Positions 47,017 to 57,924 of a stretch of DNA of 64,000 nt are shown here, one piece after another; the first letter of the stretch is position 1, and the number at the start of each line of letters is the position of its first letter. The notes beneath the pieces were generated by a model. That model saw nothing but the letters and a program-made list of their open reading frames with translations, ran no database searches and had not been told where the DNA came from. The DNA is from Dipteronia dyeriana. Taxonomy: Eukaryota > Streptophyta > Magnoliopsida > Sapindales > Sapindaceae. The DNA lies in the NCBI GenBank assembly GCA_032871835.1, contig CM065302.1:1177094-1241093 (forward strand), given 5' to 3'. The position numbers and the translations under genes were made by a program.

Positions 47017-47406
47017 TAAAATACAGTTACTCATCCATTCTAACACATTTAGAATATGACTTCTATTATGTTTTATTTTTTATTTTTCTGTTACTGTACC
47101 TTTTAATGTTAATTTGTTAATTATATAATATTTTTAATTTTTAAAATAATTAAATAACACCTATATTTAATATTTTATATTTAAATAATTTTTTATAACA
47201 ATACAAAAAATGATTTTTAGGTTCAAACCTAAACCCTTAAATCAACCCAAATCAACTCAAACCAATCCGACTTTTTTTTGTTTGGTTTGAATCGGTTGGT
47301 AAATCACATAGGTTTGGTTTGAGTTGAAATATAGTCAAACCGATACATATCGGTTTAGTTTGACATTGAGCTTCAACCCAAACCAAACCGAAAATGCACA
47401 CCCCTA
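46645..47406. mobile_element. hAT-type MITE (762 bp)
   Basis: The ends taggggtgtgca and tgcacaccccta are exact complements. They are flanked by the exact 8-mer gttttatg (46637-46644 and 47407-47414), giving clean hAT termini. Near the ends are inverted runs of aaaccgaacca-like and ggtttggttt-like sequence. The interior is AT-rich with a TA microsatellite at 46963-47009 and no coding. Confidence 0.9.
46963..47009. repeat. (TA)n microsatellite
   Basis: A TA run inside the hAT-type element. Confidence 0.9.
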
Positions 47407-47830
47407 GTTTTATGGGTGTCAATATCCGCACCTATTAATTATTGACCTCTTGAAAAGTCTTTGTATTGCGCCCCTTTTGATTCTCATGGGAAGTCTTTGT
47501 GCTGCACTCCTTTTGTGTTGTACTCCTTTGATTCAAAAAAGAAAAAACTAATCATAGCACTTTTGAAATAAAATTACTAAACGTATGTTTACCGATTTTG
47601 AGTATACAATAGTTTTAAAAGTACAATTAACCAAACAACTGTCAATTAACTTCGAAATTAATTATTTATTCAGTATAATTAATAATAATTATTTTAAAAG
47701 TTACAACAATACTGACCATAATTCTCTTAAAGTCTTTTTTTTTAATGAAAACTAATAATTGAGCCTTTCTTGAGTATTTTGGGCATGTTTTTTTTTTTTT
47801 TTGGGTAGATTCTAGGTTATGTGCCTAGAC

Positions 47831-48234
47831 TAGTGGTGTCCACTATTTGGTTAAACCGTCGGTTGAAAACTGAAACCGGGTTGAAAAAACAAAAACCGAA
47901 ATCGTAACCAAAACCGGTTGGAAACCTCTAACCGGTTTTGAGCCAGTTTGGTTACGGTTACACATACCAAAAAACCGAGTAAAATCGTCAGTTAAACCGG
48001 TTATATAAATAATTTGTATAATTTTTACAAAAAAAAACAACCAATAAGAAGACGACATGTGGCAGGAAAATTGAAATCAGAAGGGACGAACCGGGCCAGA
48101 ACCGAAACCAGACCAAAACTAGTCGGTTTTGGAACCGAAACCAAACTGGCTATGCTGGTTACAGTTTCGGTTTGGACATTCCACGGAACCAGAACAGATG
48201 TTTTCAAACAGAAACCGAACCGTGGACACCACTA
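47831..48234. mobile_element. hAT-type MITE (404 bp)
   Basis: The ends tagtggtgtccac and gtggacaccacta are exact complements. The flanking 8-mers gcctagac (47823-47830) and tcccagac (48235-48242) match at 6 of 8 positions. The interior carries iterated aaccg/cggtt motifs in both orientations, like the element at 43126. Several overlapping frames come from these motifs and are not genes. Confidence 0.82.
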
Positions 48235-49245
48235 TCCCAGACACGTCATAAAAAAGAGCGGCGATATTTGCACCATTGAAAAAACTATATTTGCATCTTT
48301 TTTGTTTGTACACACCGATTAATTTTTTAAAAGATTATATTTTGAAAACACACCTCACACGTTACCAAATATGTCCTTTATTTTAATTTTGGAAAAATTG
48401 AAATAAAAAAAAAAAAAAAAAAAAAAGTGTATCCACACCGATGGCCTTCTCCTTTAACAATTTGATGGAGAAGCAGTAGCGACCTACATTATTTCAGGTT
48501 TGGGGATCTATACTGTTTGATGTATGTGGTTCAAGATATGAAGGGCGAGGCAGCTTGAGCATCTCGTTTTGTTGTCCTTTTGTCCGTACACACCGGAAAA
48601 GCTATGGCCTTTACTTCATGATTTACATTTGGCTCAGGTGTGGACTCGGATTCGAAGACAACAGTGGATCTTGTTTTTAACTAAGTCAACTCCCAATTCT
48701 GAATTTGTTAAAACTTGTCGAGGCTGATCCCATTTCTGAAATTCGATTCACTTACTGGGAGTTTAAGAAGTTGCCAGGCATTGGTTCAATGTTTATGTCA
48801 TTCTGATCATGTTTGGATTTGTCAGGTTTGTTTTGGCTGGTGTAAATGATATGTTTAATCATCTGTTTTTTTGTTATGATATTATAATCTTTGTCAAAAT
48901 AAAAAACAATAGTTATAATTTAACTTATTAAAGGTTAATTTTGAAATTTTAAAAATATATAAATTTGGGATGTAAATGCTTAGAAGGGTGTAAATGTCGC
49001 TACTCCAAATTAAACTTGGTGACATACCAAGACACGTCGCGAACTGTGAGCAAGACATAATCGCGAACTGTGAGCATTTATGCAGCGTAAGGCATGCACA
49101 TCCGAGATCAGTTTGTCAATTATGGACCTGAACTCACTAACCGGCCTTTACTCGATATTCTCCGTCTCCAATAAAAGCTACACACAAAGGCATGCACATA
49201 GAGAATGTATATTAGATTGTATATTGGAGTAAGAGAGTAAGAGAG
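48235..49245. other. Possible unrecognised gene remnant and spacer
   Basis: From about 48440 to 48830 base use is more coding-like, and one frame reads ADPISEIRFTYWEFKKLPG before a stop at 48805. The stops upstream and the lack of a known domain keep it unnamed. About 60 bases at 49184-49245 (ctacacacaaaggcatgcac, then atagagaa) match HGSNAT-like intron sequence at 24822-24885. Confidence 0.3.
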
Positions 49246-49248
49246 TAA

Positions 49249-50052
49249 GACCCATTTTAGTATTGTTGTGCTGTGGGGAAATTTGTTTTTGATTTTGTTA
49301 TGGGAGAATTGCTTTTGGATTTCCTGTGAGAAGAATCAGTTGAGTGTTTGGTAAACTGATTTTTAAAATTGCTATTAGAATCAAAAGCAATTTCAAAGTG
49401 TTTGGTAAACTGTAAGTAAAAAGTGTTGTGACTGTACAAACTTACTAGAAATGACAAAAATGAATATTTAAGATGATTTGAAAATAAATAATTTATTTTG
49501 TTTTTGTTTGACCACAAACATGTTATAAAATAAATAATTTATTTTATTTTTGTGTGACCACAAACTTGTTATAAAATAAATAAATAAATTTTGTTAAAAA
49601 ATATATAATTTTGTTTTAATATTTTTTTTATCTATTACCACATATATTGTGAATATATCAAGAAAACTAGCATAATTTCATTCAAGAATTCATAATATTA
49701 CATAATTGAAATAGACAACACCTAAATAGCAAAATATATGTTATAGTAAATTGTAAATAAAATAATAAATACTAAGTGCGTGTTTTGTTATGTGGTAAAT
49801 TTCATAAAAGACAAGGGATAAAATAGTAAGTTTGAAAAAAAAATCATTAATAAGAGTATTGAGTGTGTTTTCATTTCTGCTTCCTAGGGAGCTGATTTCT
49901 AAAAGTATCAATTTGTAGATTCCTAATTTTTGTTGTGGGGGAAACCAAAAGTGACCAAAAACACTTTCCAGAAATTTACCAAACACCCCAGGCTAACTTC
50001 AGAAGCAGTTTTAGCTCCAAAAGCAGCATGGGAAGCAATCCTAAACTGGGCC
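49249..50052. mobile_element. PIF/Harbinger-type MITE (804 bp)
   Basis: The left end gacccattttagtattg and the complement of the right end, ggcccagtttaggattg, form the terminal repeat, flanked by TAA at 49246-49248 and 50053-50055. Inside each end sits the gtgtttggtaaac motif, twice on the left and once inverted on the right. The interior has a near-tandem repeat (aaataatttattttg, tgaccacaaac) at about 49484-49565. No coding. Confidence 0.75.
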
Positions 50053-50189
50053 TAAGACTTCAAGGTTTGAAGCTAAATTGCATATATATATATATAGTAC
50101 CGATCCTATCAGTGCACACTGATGGAATTATATAAGGACATTGAATGTGAGTCACTCATTTATAAAAGAGCTCGTTTTTCATGCTTTAC

Positions 50190-51830
50190 GTACCCGTCAT
50201 TTTGTATAGTTTTGCTCTCGTTTTCTTTGCAAACTCTATCTTTTGATGTTCTAAGTACTTAAACAGGTCCTCTATAGCCAGGAGTTATCCTTGTGCGAAA
50301 CTGGAAGCTTTTGGAGCGAAAAGAAGGATTTTAGCTCAGTATAGAACGAGAAGTGTGGTACGCGTACCGCACTAGAACGAAGTGTGTACCGCACTTCGTA
50401 CCGCGCAGCAGGACAACAGAAATACTAGAAGCAAGTGTGGTAAGCAGTGTCGAAGTGAACCGAACTTCGTACCGTGCAGAAGAGCAGCAGAATAAGTGTG
50501 GTACGCGACGTCGAAGTGAACCGCAATTCGTACCGCACGAGATGGCAGAGGAAATTATATAAGGCTTCAAGTACGGTACACGTACCGCACCAGAAGGAAG
50601 TGCGAACCGCATCACGTACCGCGTAAGATTCCAGCAACTAAAATTAAACTGATGTGCGGTACGATGTGTCGAAGTGAACCGCACATCGAACCGCACATTA
50701 TGACAGATTTTGAATACTCTGTTTCACAAACAGAGGAGTGGCTTTATTGTGGGACCCTATCTCTTATCTCTGATTAAACACTGAGGGGGGGTGTTCCTAG
50801 AGGCTTAGAGGGTGTCTTTGGGACCCTCCTACACAAGTGGAGAGGCTTCTTGTTGCCTATAAAGTGAAGAGAGAGAGGTGAGAGAAAGAGGATCTGAGAA
50901 TTGAAAAACACACCAGGCCAGCTCTGCTCCTTGACGATTTTGGGGTTCTCTCTTCATTTCTAGACCGAGTTCTTCAAGATTTGATAAGCTAGGGAAAGGT
51001 TTGGTTGATCCAAGGTAGCTAGGGAAGCTCAAGCTACAAGAGATTGAAGCTAAAATTTAGTTTTATCTCTTCAACTCTTCTCTTCTCTTGTTTCTTTATA
51101 TTGATTCATGATTTGTATTGATGTTAGCTCATCTATGTTTATTTTTATATAGAATGAGCTAATTATTCTTATGTTAGAACAAGATGATGCTTAACCCTTG
51201 ATTCATATGTGATAGACTCTTTGATTTCTCTATTTTTTATGCTTGTGGAGCTATATGGATGTTTTGAATGCTTAAAGCTTTTACTTAATTGATCATTTTG
51301 TAATCGATCTATGGTTGGATGCTAAGTACCGAGAGGAGATTTATTTGACAATGCTTAGATAAATGTTCACTATGCTTGACTAGAAAGTGCTAGAACCACT
51401 AGGCTAGCGTATAAGGTTCAAATTGTATTCTAAGTGCTTAACGGGTCTATACATATTGTCTGGATTGCTTGAGAAATATTTCGGGTATGTATAGATACTA
51501 TCTCTAATACATCGAGAGATGTTAGAGATTTGTTTAGGGAATACGAATCTATAGCAGGTACACGCACGAATTAGGAGTCAAAGAAGTCAAGTGTGTTATT
51601 GGGAGGGTTAAAGTGGATTCAAGTTCTAACATGTTTTCCATACATTTCTATAAGTGTTAAGTTAGATAATTTAGTAAGTGTTTGAGTTAGTTTATTTTAA
51701 TGCAAATCTTGAAAACTCATGTTTTAGATTGTTCAAATAGTTGACAAGCCTTTGAATTCCAGTAATCATAACCTTTTTCCCTGTGGGAACGATCCCTACA
51801 TTGTCACTATACTATCGGCATGATGCAACA
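50190..51830 (+). repeat. Gypsy-type LTR, probably solo or truncated
   Basis: The stretch has the layout of a long plant gypsy LTR. A U3-like part with iterated GC-rich modules built on gtgcggtacg/cgtaccgcac lies at 50350-50700. A TATA-like cctataaagtg lies near 50858, and a T/C-rich leader follows at 51060. The closing ccctgtgggaacgatcccta near 51780 is usual at the 3' end of such LTRs. No gag or pol follows; the sequence changes to a Ulp1 protease remnant near 51835. The left border is an estimate. Confidence 0.6.
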
Positions 51831-51834
51831 TCGA

Positions 51835-52590
51835 AGGCAAAAACCAGCGCAAGGGGGCTACCTGCTCTGCTGCTTCCTGATATTCACTGAGACCTCCTGT
51901 CCCTAGGGGTCGACTATGAACATATTCCTAGATGTGAGGTCGACGGTCACCAATAGCCAATGTTGGCGCCAAATGTTGCACGGTATCAGGACCTGTAAAC
52001 GTAAAAAAAAAAGGTGTTAGGATGTATAAAGACATTTATATTTGTAATTGCAAACCAAGTACCACTTACCATGTTAACCTCGTGCCACGAACAACATCCA
52101 ATCGGGGCACCACCACGCACCTTCGTAAGGTCCTCATTGGTTCACCAAGACCTCAACACATTCCACCACGTCGTGGTGATGTCCGCATGAGCATCACGAG
52201 GCATCATTCTCCTGTATTGGACCTCCAGATAAGACTGTACAAACATTTCATCAACAAAAAATTAGTATTGTTTTACAAACTAATGTAAAAGCGTACGTAA
52301 CCATGATTTTTATGGAATACTTACAAAAAATTGTGTATCCAAGATGTTGATCATCTGGTTGTACGCAGTCGGGAATGCTCGCTGACACTTCAGAAGAACA
52401 TGGAGGTACGCGTCCATATGCTAGGAGTATATACACGTAATAAAGTGTTAAGAGTGTATCAAATCTAAAACAAACATTATATAGAAAATGTCGGGTTCGT
52501 GATACCTCGTCCTCCAACTCTAAGAAGTTGGTATGCATCCGATGGAACCATGCAGCATCAATTGGCTTCAGCAAGTCCACATCACGTCTG
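51835..52590 (-). pseudogene. Ulp1 (C48) cysteine protease-like remnant
   Basis: On the minus strand, pieces in shifting frames match the Ulp1-like peptidase half of plant DUF1985 genes. A frame at about 52580-52500 reads AWFHRMHTNFLELEDE. Another near 52420-52330 reads MDAYLHVLLKCQRAFP and NILDTQFF. A final one near 51935 reads HWLLVTVDLTSRNMFIVDP, with the His-Trp and downstream Asp expected in the catalytic triad. The catalytic Cys region lies beyond the break at 51830 and is absent. Ulp1 enzymes remove SUMO; in plants such tails are often carried by Mutator-like elements. Stops, frameshifts and the truncation make this copy dead. Confidence 0.72.
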
Positions 52591-52912
52591 TATTAATTTT
52601 CCATTAGCAACACAAATATTTAATTGAACAGAAGAAAACCTGCCATCTTAGTAGAAAAAAGAATTACTTACGTTTCCCCGTTTATGTTCTACTTGAAGGC
52701 TCAGTAAGCCTTCAACTGGTCACCATCCACTAGTCTGTGGGGATCGAAAACATGGTCAGAAGCCTAAAGTACTATCCTTGCCCTCTTCAGTAGACAGGGA
52801 TCTATGTACTGGCTGAGCAACTGCCAACCGCGCTTCAGTACGCGTCTCTCCAGTCGAACTCCATCCATTGGGGTGTGGTGCAATGAGGAGGTCTGTCCCC
52901 CACTGAGGCTGG

Positions 52913-53213
52913 ATGGATGTAGGGGTGGAAGGGGCGGTTGTCGATCGATCGATCGATCGATCGGTGGGGGTGGTGGAGGGGGTGGTGAAGGGGAAGGTGG
53001 ATAGGGAGGTTGCTGCTCGACCTATGGGGGAGGTGGAGGGGGAGGTTGCTGCTCAACCGATGGGGGAGGTAGAGGGGGAGTCTGCTGCTCGATCGGTGGG
53101 GCTGGTTGTTGCTCGACCAATGAGCCTATTGATGCATGTGTGCCCTGTATCTTGGGTACACTGGTCAGGCTCACCCTCCGAAACTGCCCCTCCATATGTG
53201 GATCCTCCCGCAC
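52913..53213 (-). pseudogene. Proline-rich linker of the DUF1985/Ulp1 gene
   Basis: The minus strand encodes repeated blocks such as PPPPPPSVEQQPP and IEQQTPPLPPP between the DUF1985 and Ulp1 parts. The repeats come from a ggtggggg/ggagg-like minisatellite on the plus strand. It probably linked the two domains as a flexible spacer. Confidence 0.55.
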
Positions 53214-53995
53214 CGGTGATGTATGTCTCCCCTAAATATCCATATGTCCTGTATCTAAGAGTAAATTCAGGATCAGGATCAGGACCAGTTGGACCACCCC
53301 GGTGCGTATGCGATCTGATGCCGAAAAGCCTCCCGATCAATGCGAGCAACTCCCGGTTTTGCTCTTATCGATCCTCTTCGCTCCTCCGGATCATATCTAG
53401 AAACTTCCGGTGCTGCCGCTGTCGATCATCCTCACTCTTCCGGAGGGCTTCATGTAACTCGTTGAAATGATGTTCCCATGGGGCCTAAATTCATGTCAAC
53501 ATTGTTAGTACTAAAAAACTCAACAGGTCACGTTAATAAAAACGAATCTATCATCTCAACTTACCTCCACATCACGTCCAACGGCTGCATAGGAATCCCC
53601 TCTATATGCATCAGGTCCGGTGGTGGTAAACCGAACCCTTCTATGCCTCACTCTCTGAGGAGACGGCTCAGATCCGTCAATGTCCATGGCACTGAAACTC
53701 AAACCCGATGGGTCAAAAACCTCTGTATCAATACGCCTCCCTTACCCACCCTTCTCCTCCGAACCATCTCCATATCTCATGCTATTAGTAGTCTGATCAG
53801 GGACAGACGTAAGGTGAACCCTATCCTCCTCTACATACAGGCTCCCCCCTCTCGCTCAGGCCTGCGAAGTACTGTGCTCCTCCTTAGCTGTTGTGGGCAC
53901 GATTTCCTCCCTCACAAACATCTGAAAACTTATTTAGAGGAATGTCATTGTAAACATAGTAACTAATATAACGATTAACAAATTGAATACATACC

Positions 53996-54967
53996 CTAGC
54001 ACTGAAAATCTTGGTCAGCTTCTTCCCTCTATGTTGTTTTGTCAACTCCCACTTCAACATACGATGAGAAAGTTCTGTAGCCTTCGGGCGCAGAAATCGA
54101 TGCCCAGCTTGGGGATCACCTCGAAAGCAGATATCTGCGTCAAAGATAAGTACATTTAGAATAAAAAAAATAGGTAATGAACTATAAAGTCCATTTTGTA
54201 ATTCATAGTTCTTACCAAGAGGACATGCAACAAACAGTAAATGTCGTACCCTTCAATGGTATGTACAATATCGCCCTGTAACTGCTGGCCTCTCTCCTCA
54301 CGTCGATGTGGTAACACATGCTTGAAAGATAAAATAGAATGCCTATATACATGGGCACCCCGTGGGAAATCATCGAAGGCAGTGAGGTCCTCTACCAACC
54401 GAAACTGTCAAACTGGAATCTTGAATCTCTCTTCCACCCTCATCAATATCCAGTTCAGTATGTATATGAGACACAACTTCACAGCATCGTACGCCTTCTG
54501 AAACTCTCCCAGGGTAAGAACAACCCTGAACTCCTCCAACGATACCTTATCGGCTCTACGAAAATACCGTTGATGTATGTCATTCTTCACTGCAGCATAC
54601 AGACCAGTGTCCGATACAAGTCCAAAACGTAATCTGGTGATGAGGTAAAATTTCACCTTCAAAAACCTCACCACCTGGTTCCTAACAGGAACCTCATCTC
54701 ATATGTTGACCCGTCATGGTCCAACTCCCACAACAACAACTGATGGATAACACCACCAGAAAACTTCATCTCTCGGTGCATCGACATGAAATGCCCGAAA
54801 CAGGACGCCATGAACCGAAGTCGGTCCTCAATAGGAAAATGTTCTGGGACCCGATTCAATGCATCGTCTATACCGGTGAGGGCTTCAAAATGGTCATGTC
54901 GAGTCAATTTTCCCTTGAACCAATCTCCCTCTGGAGTTTTAAGGAAATCATTCAACCTGCTTCTCAT
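53996..54967 (-). pseudogene. DUF1985-domain gene, minus-strand copy
   Basis: Minus-strand frames from ATG 54967 (MRSRLNDFLKTPEGDWF) read through HDHFEALTGIDDALNRVPEH and DRLRFMASCFGHF. After a shift near 54670 they continue as KVKFYLITRLRFGLV, YFRRADKVSLEEFRVVLTL and YDAVKLCLIYILNWIL. Near 54400 a tga replaces a tryptophan codon (KIPV-stop-QFRLVEDL), then AFDDFPRGAHVYRHSI. A later exon near 54125-53996 reads AFEVIPKLGIDFCARR before a shift. This is the DUF1985 region found with Ulp1 tails in plants; its function is unknown. The first exon, upstream of a minisatellite-filled intron, ends at 55855. Confidence 0.8.
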
Positions 54968-55854
54968 CTACAATGTCACATAAATAATACATAAGTAAAC
55001 CGAAAAAAACTCATTTCTATGAAATATATTCTCGATCCTTTCATAATATTCTCGATCTTTTGATGATAATCTCGATCATTTAGAAAATATTCTCGATCTT
55101 CTTAAAAATATTCTCGATCGTTTGAAAAATAATCTCGATCTTTTTAAAATATTCTCGATCGTTTGAAAAATATTATCGATCGTTTAAAAATATTCTCGAT
55201 CGTTTGAAAAATATTTTCGATCATTTGAAAAATAATCTCGATCGTTTGAAAATATTCTCGATCGTTTGAAAAATATTCTCGATCTTTTAAAAATATTCTC
55301 GATCGTTTGAAAAATATTCTCGATCGTTTGAAAATATTTTCGATCGTTTGAAAAATATTCTCGATCGTTCGAATCGAGAATATTTCTCGATCGTTTGAAA
55401 AATATTCTCGATCGTTTGAAAATATTCTCGATCAGTTGAAAAATATTCTCGATCGTTTGAAAATAATGTCGATCGTTTGAAAATATTCTCGATCGTTTGA
55501 AAAATATTCTCAATCTTTTGAAAATAATCTCGATCGTTTGAAAAATATCCTCGATTATTTAAAAAATATTCTCGATTCTTACTTAAAAATCCTCGATCTA
55601 GTTCCAAAAAACTTCGATTTCGCTCAAAAAATTCTCGATTTCAAAATTTCTCAAAATTACAATTCCTCGATACCTAGAATTTCATCTTTCTCATCATATA
55701 TTCAACTTAATTTCAAACCCTAACCTAAACCACAACCATTCTCAGATCTCGTTTTGAACCCTAATCTACAAATTCAATCAATAAAACACAAGTCTAACAT
55801 GCAATGGCAAGTTATCGACTACAAAATCCAGAAAAAAAAACAAACAGAAATTAC
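54968..55854 (-). other. First intron of the minus-strand DUF1985 gene
   Basis: On the minus strand the donor acaaag|gtaatt lies at 55854 and the acceptor cattgtag at 54968, directly before the DUF1985 ATG. The intron is 887 bases, mostly the ctcgatcg minisatellite. Confidence 0.55.
55028..55640. repeat. ctcgatcgtttgaaaaatatt minisatellite, about 29 copies
   Basis: A 20-21 base unit, core ctcgatcgtttgaaaa, repeats about 29 times with small changes and decays towards 55640. Half of the unit (tcgatcga-like) is near-palindromic. Long frames over it (NDREYF repeats) are artefacts. It fills the first intron of the minus-strand DUF1985 gene. Confidence 0.92.
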
Positions 55855-56256
55855 CTTTGTCAATCGCAACAAATCTGATGTATCCTCGTTCACGTTCTGG
55901 TCACTTCGTCGTTGATTCTGTTGTCGTCGGTCTCCTTCTCACTCTAGCTTTTTTCATACTAACAAAACGACAACTTTGGGATATTTTTATCCGATCAAAC
56001 TAAATGATGTCTTTTAAACATACATTAGTAAAATGGTGATATTTGCACAACACACCCCCCAAATGGTTCCAATAAACCCCTTCTAAGTTACTTTCTTTTG
56101 TTTTCAAACCTAGAGAGGCAAACTAGAGAGAAAATAGTAGAGAGAGAAACCATCAGCTGTAAAAATATAGGCCTGAAAATTTGACAGCGAAGTAACGGGT
56201 GGTGGCACTACAGTTCTAAAGTCGACAGTTCAAACGAGCATCTGCAATTGATAGTG

Positions 56257-56958
56257 GTAAGTAGAGTTATATTTTGTTGTCGTCTTACTTCTTAATAAGT
56301 TTATGTGACTGTTTGATGTTGAGAGTTGTTTAGACTTATAGATTATGTTTGATTTATTGATCTGAGTATAGTTCTGGGTTAGATCTTTTGAAAAATATGT
56401 GTAAAAGACAATGAAGATCTGTCGAGTCTTTTAACACTATGGCTAAGCCTTTTGAAACACCGTCTGAGTCTTTTAACTTGTGGTCCGAGCTCTTTTTATG
56501 AATATTAGGTTTGTCAAATTTGAATCTTTGAGCCTTTGTAAATAGTTTTTTAGCATTTTTAATCAGTTCCCGAGCTTTTTCATGAACTGCACAAGCCTTT
56601 TGTATGAACATTAAACTATTTTTTTATGTACGAGCCCTATTAGTTGTATCCAAGCCTTTGTGAGTAATGTTTGAGCCTTTGTGAGTAATGTCTAAACCTT
56701 TGTAAGTTATTTTCTATCCTTTTTAACAATCATTTTTTTTGTTAATTTTGTGTCTCCGATACTTTCTATATACTGTCTGAGCCTTTTAATGAACTGCTTA
56801 AGCCTTTTACTTAACTGCTTGAGCCTTTTAATGAATTGTCAAAGCCTTTTACTTAATTGTCTAAGCCCTTTAATGAACTGTTCGAGCCTTCTTCTTAATT
56901 GTCTGAGCCTTTTATAGTTTAGTAACTTATATTTTTTTTTTTTTTTGTGAAAATACAG
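56257..56958 (+). other. First intron of the plus-strand DUF1985 gene
   Basis: The donor gatagtg|gtaagt lies at 56257 and the acceptor aaatacag at 56958, directly before the ATG. It holds its own 21-base minisatellite. Confidence 0.55.
56420..56922. repeat. gagccttttaatgaattgtct minisatellite, about 22 copies
   Basis: A 20-22 base degenerate unit centred on gagcctttt repeats about 22 times, with the best copies at 56775-56922. It differs in sequence from the minisatellite in the opposite gene but has the same period and the same intron position. Confidence 0.8.
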
Positions 56959-57924
56959 ATGAGGAATCAGCTCAAGGATTTGCTTAAAATTCCAGTGGGA
57001 GAATGGTAGGAGGGGAAAATAACTCGGCATGACCATTTCGATGACCTTTAAGATATCAACGTCTCACTTAACAGGGTACCTGAACATCTTGCGGTCGAAG
57101 AACAACATCGGTAAACTGAGTCTTGTTTTGGACATTTCCTTCGGATGCAGTGTGAGATGAAGTTTTTGGCTGACATTGTCCATCAGCTGCTTATGTGCTA
57201 ATTGCATCTCGATGGGTCGGAAGATGAGATAAGGTTTATGTTAAGTCATTATTCAAGTCGGTTCTTGAAGGTTGAGTTTTTTCTGATCACCGCTTTGAAG
57301 TTCAGAGTTATTCCTGACATGGCGAGGTATAATATGGTAGAGAATGGCATACATGAGCAGTATTTTGGTTGTCGAGATGAGGTCGACTATGAACAACTAA
57401 GATTGGCTCTACGAATTGTTATTTTTGTAAAACTGTACGATGCAGTTAAGATGTCCTTATTGTATATGTTCAACTGGATATTGATGGGGTCGGACAAGAG
57501 AGAGAGAGAGAGAGAGAAAAAATTCTAGTATGACAGATGCACCTAGTCGAGGACTTTGACGCTTTTGATGCATTCCTCGTAGGGTATACACGTGTATAGG
57601 CAGTCTATTTTTGGTTTCAAGCATGCGTTGGATGGTCGATGAGAACGGTTCGAAAAATGACATCAAGCAAAGGGCGTTGGCGTACACACCATAGAAATGT
57701 ACAACGTATACGGTCTACCTCACGCACTGTTGGTGAGAATTTAGAATTTGAATCTGTACTTTAACTGTAATTGTTTTCATATAACTGATGGAATACATAT
57801 ATTGAATTCTTATCGTACTTATCTGTAACACGGATATTTGCTTTTGAGGTTATCCCCGAACTTGGCACCCAATTTGAGACCCGTACCCAATATACGGTCC
57901 TTCTTGTTGTTGAAGTCTAGGTGC
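56959..57924 (+). pseudogene. DUF1985-domain gene, plus-strand copy
   Basis: It starts MRNQLKDLLKIPVGEW, then hits a stop. HDHFDDL, VSLNRVPEHLAVEE, SCFGHFLRMQCEMKF and the 57202-57528 stretch (FLKVEFFLITALKFRVIP, RDEVDYEQLRLAL, YDAVKMSLLYMFNWILMG) align block by block with the minus-strand copy. A (GA)n run at 57500 breaks the frame, then HVYRQSIFGFKHALDGR and, near 57837, FAFEVIPELGTQFETRTQ end at a stop. No Ulp1 tail follows. At least four stops or shifts make it inactive. It faces the other copy head to head. Confidence 0.8.

Noticed and set aside
48440..48830. A named gene at the coding-like stretch
   Set aside because: Several stops and no family recognised; kept only as a possible remnant.
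52804..53470. Plus-strand Gly/Arg-rich frames (66 and 185 residues)
   Set aside because: They are antisense to the proline-rich linker of the minus-strand DUF1985/Ulp1 gene.
53478..53966. A 162-residue plus-strand frame
   Set aside because: It has no domain and is antisense to the middle of the minus-strand DUF1985/Ulp1 gene; base use does not favour it.
55184..55607. Two long minus-strand frames of about 106-109 residues with repeated NDREYF-like peptides
   Set aside because: They are translations of the 20-21 base minisatellite in an intron; all three frames stay open only because the unit lacks stops.
55028..56922. Regularly spaced repeats that might suggest a CRISPR-like array
   Set aside because: The units are head to tail without unique spacers, and the genome is a plant. 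They are minisatellites.
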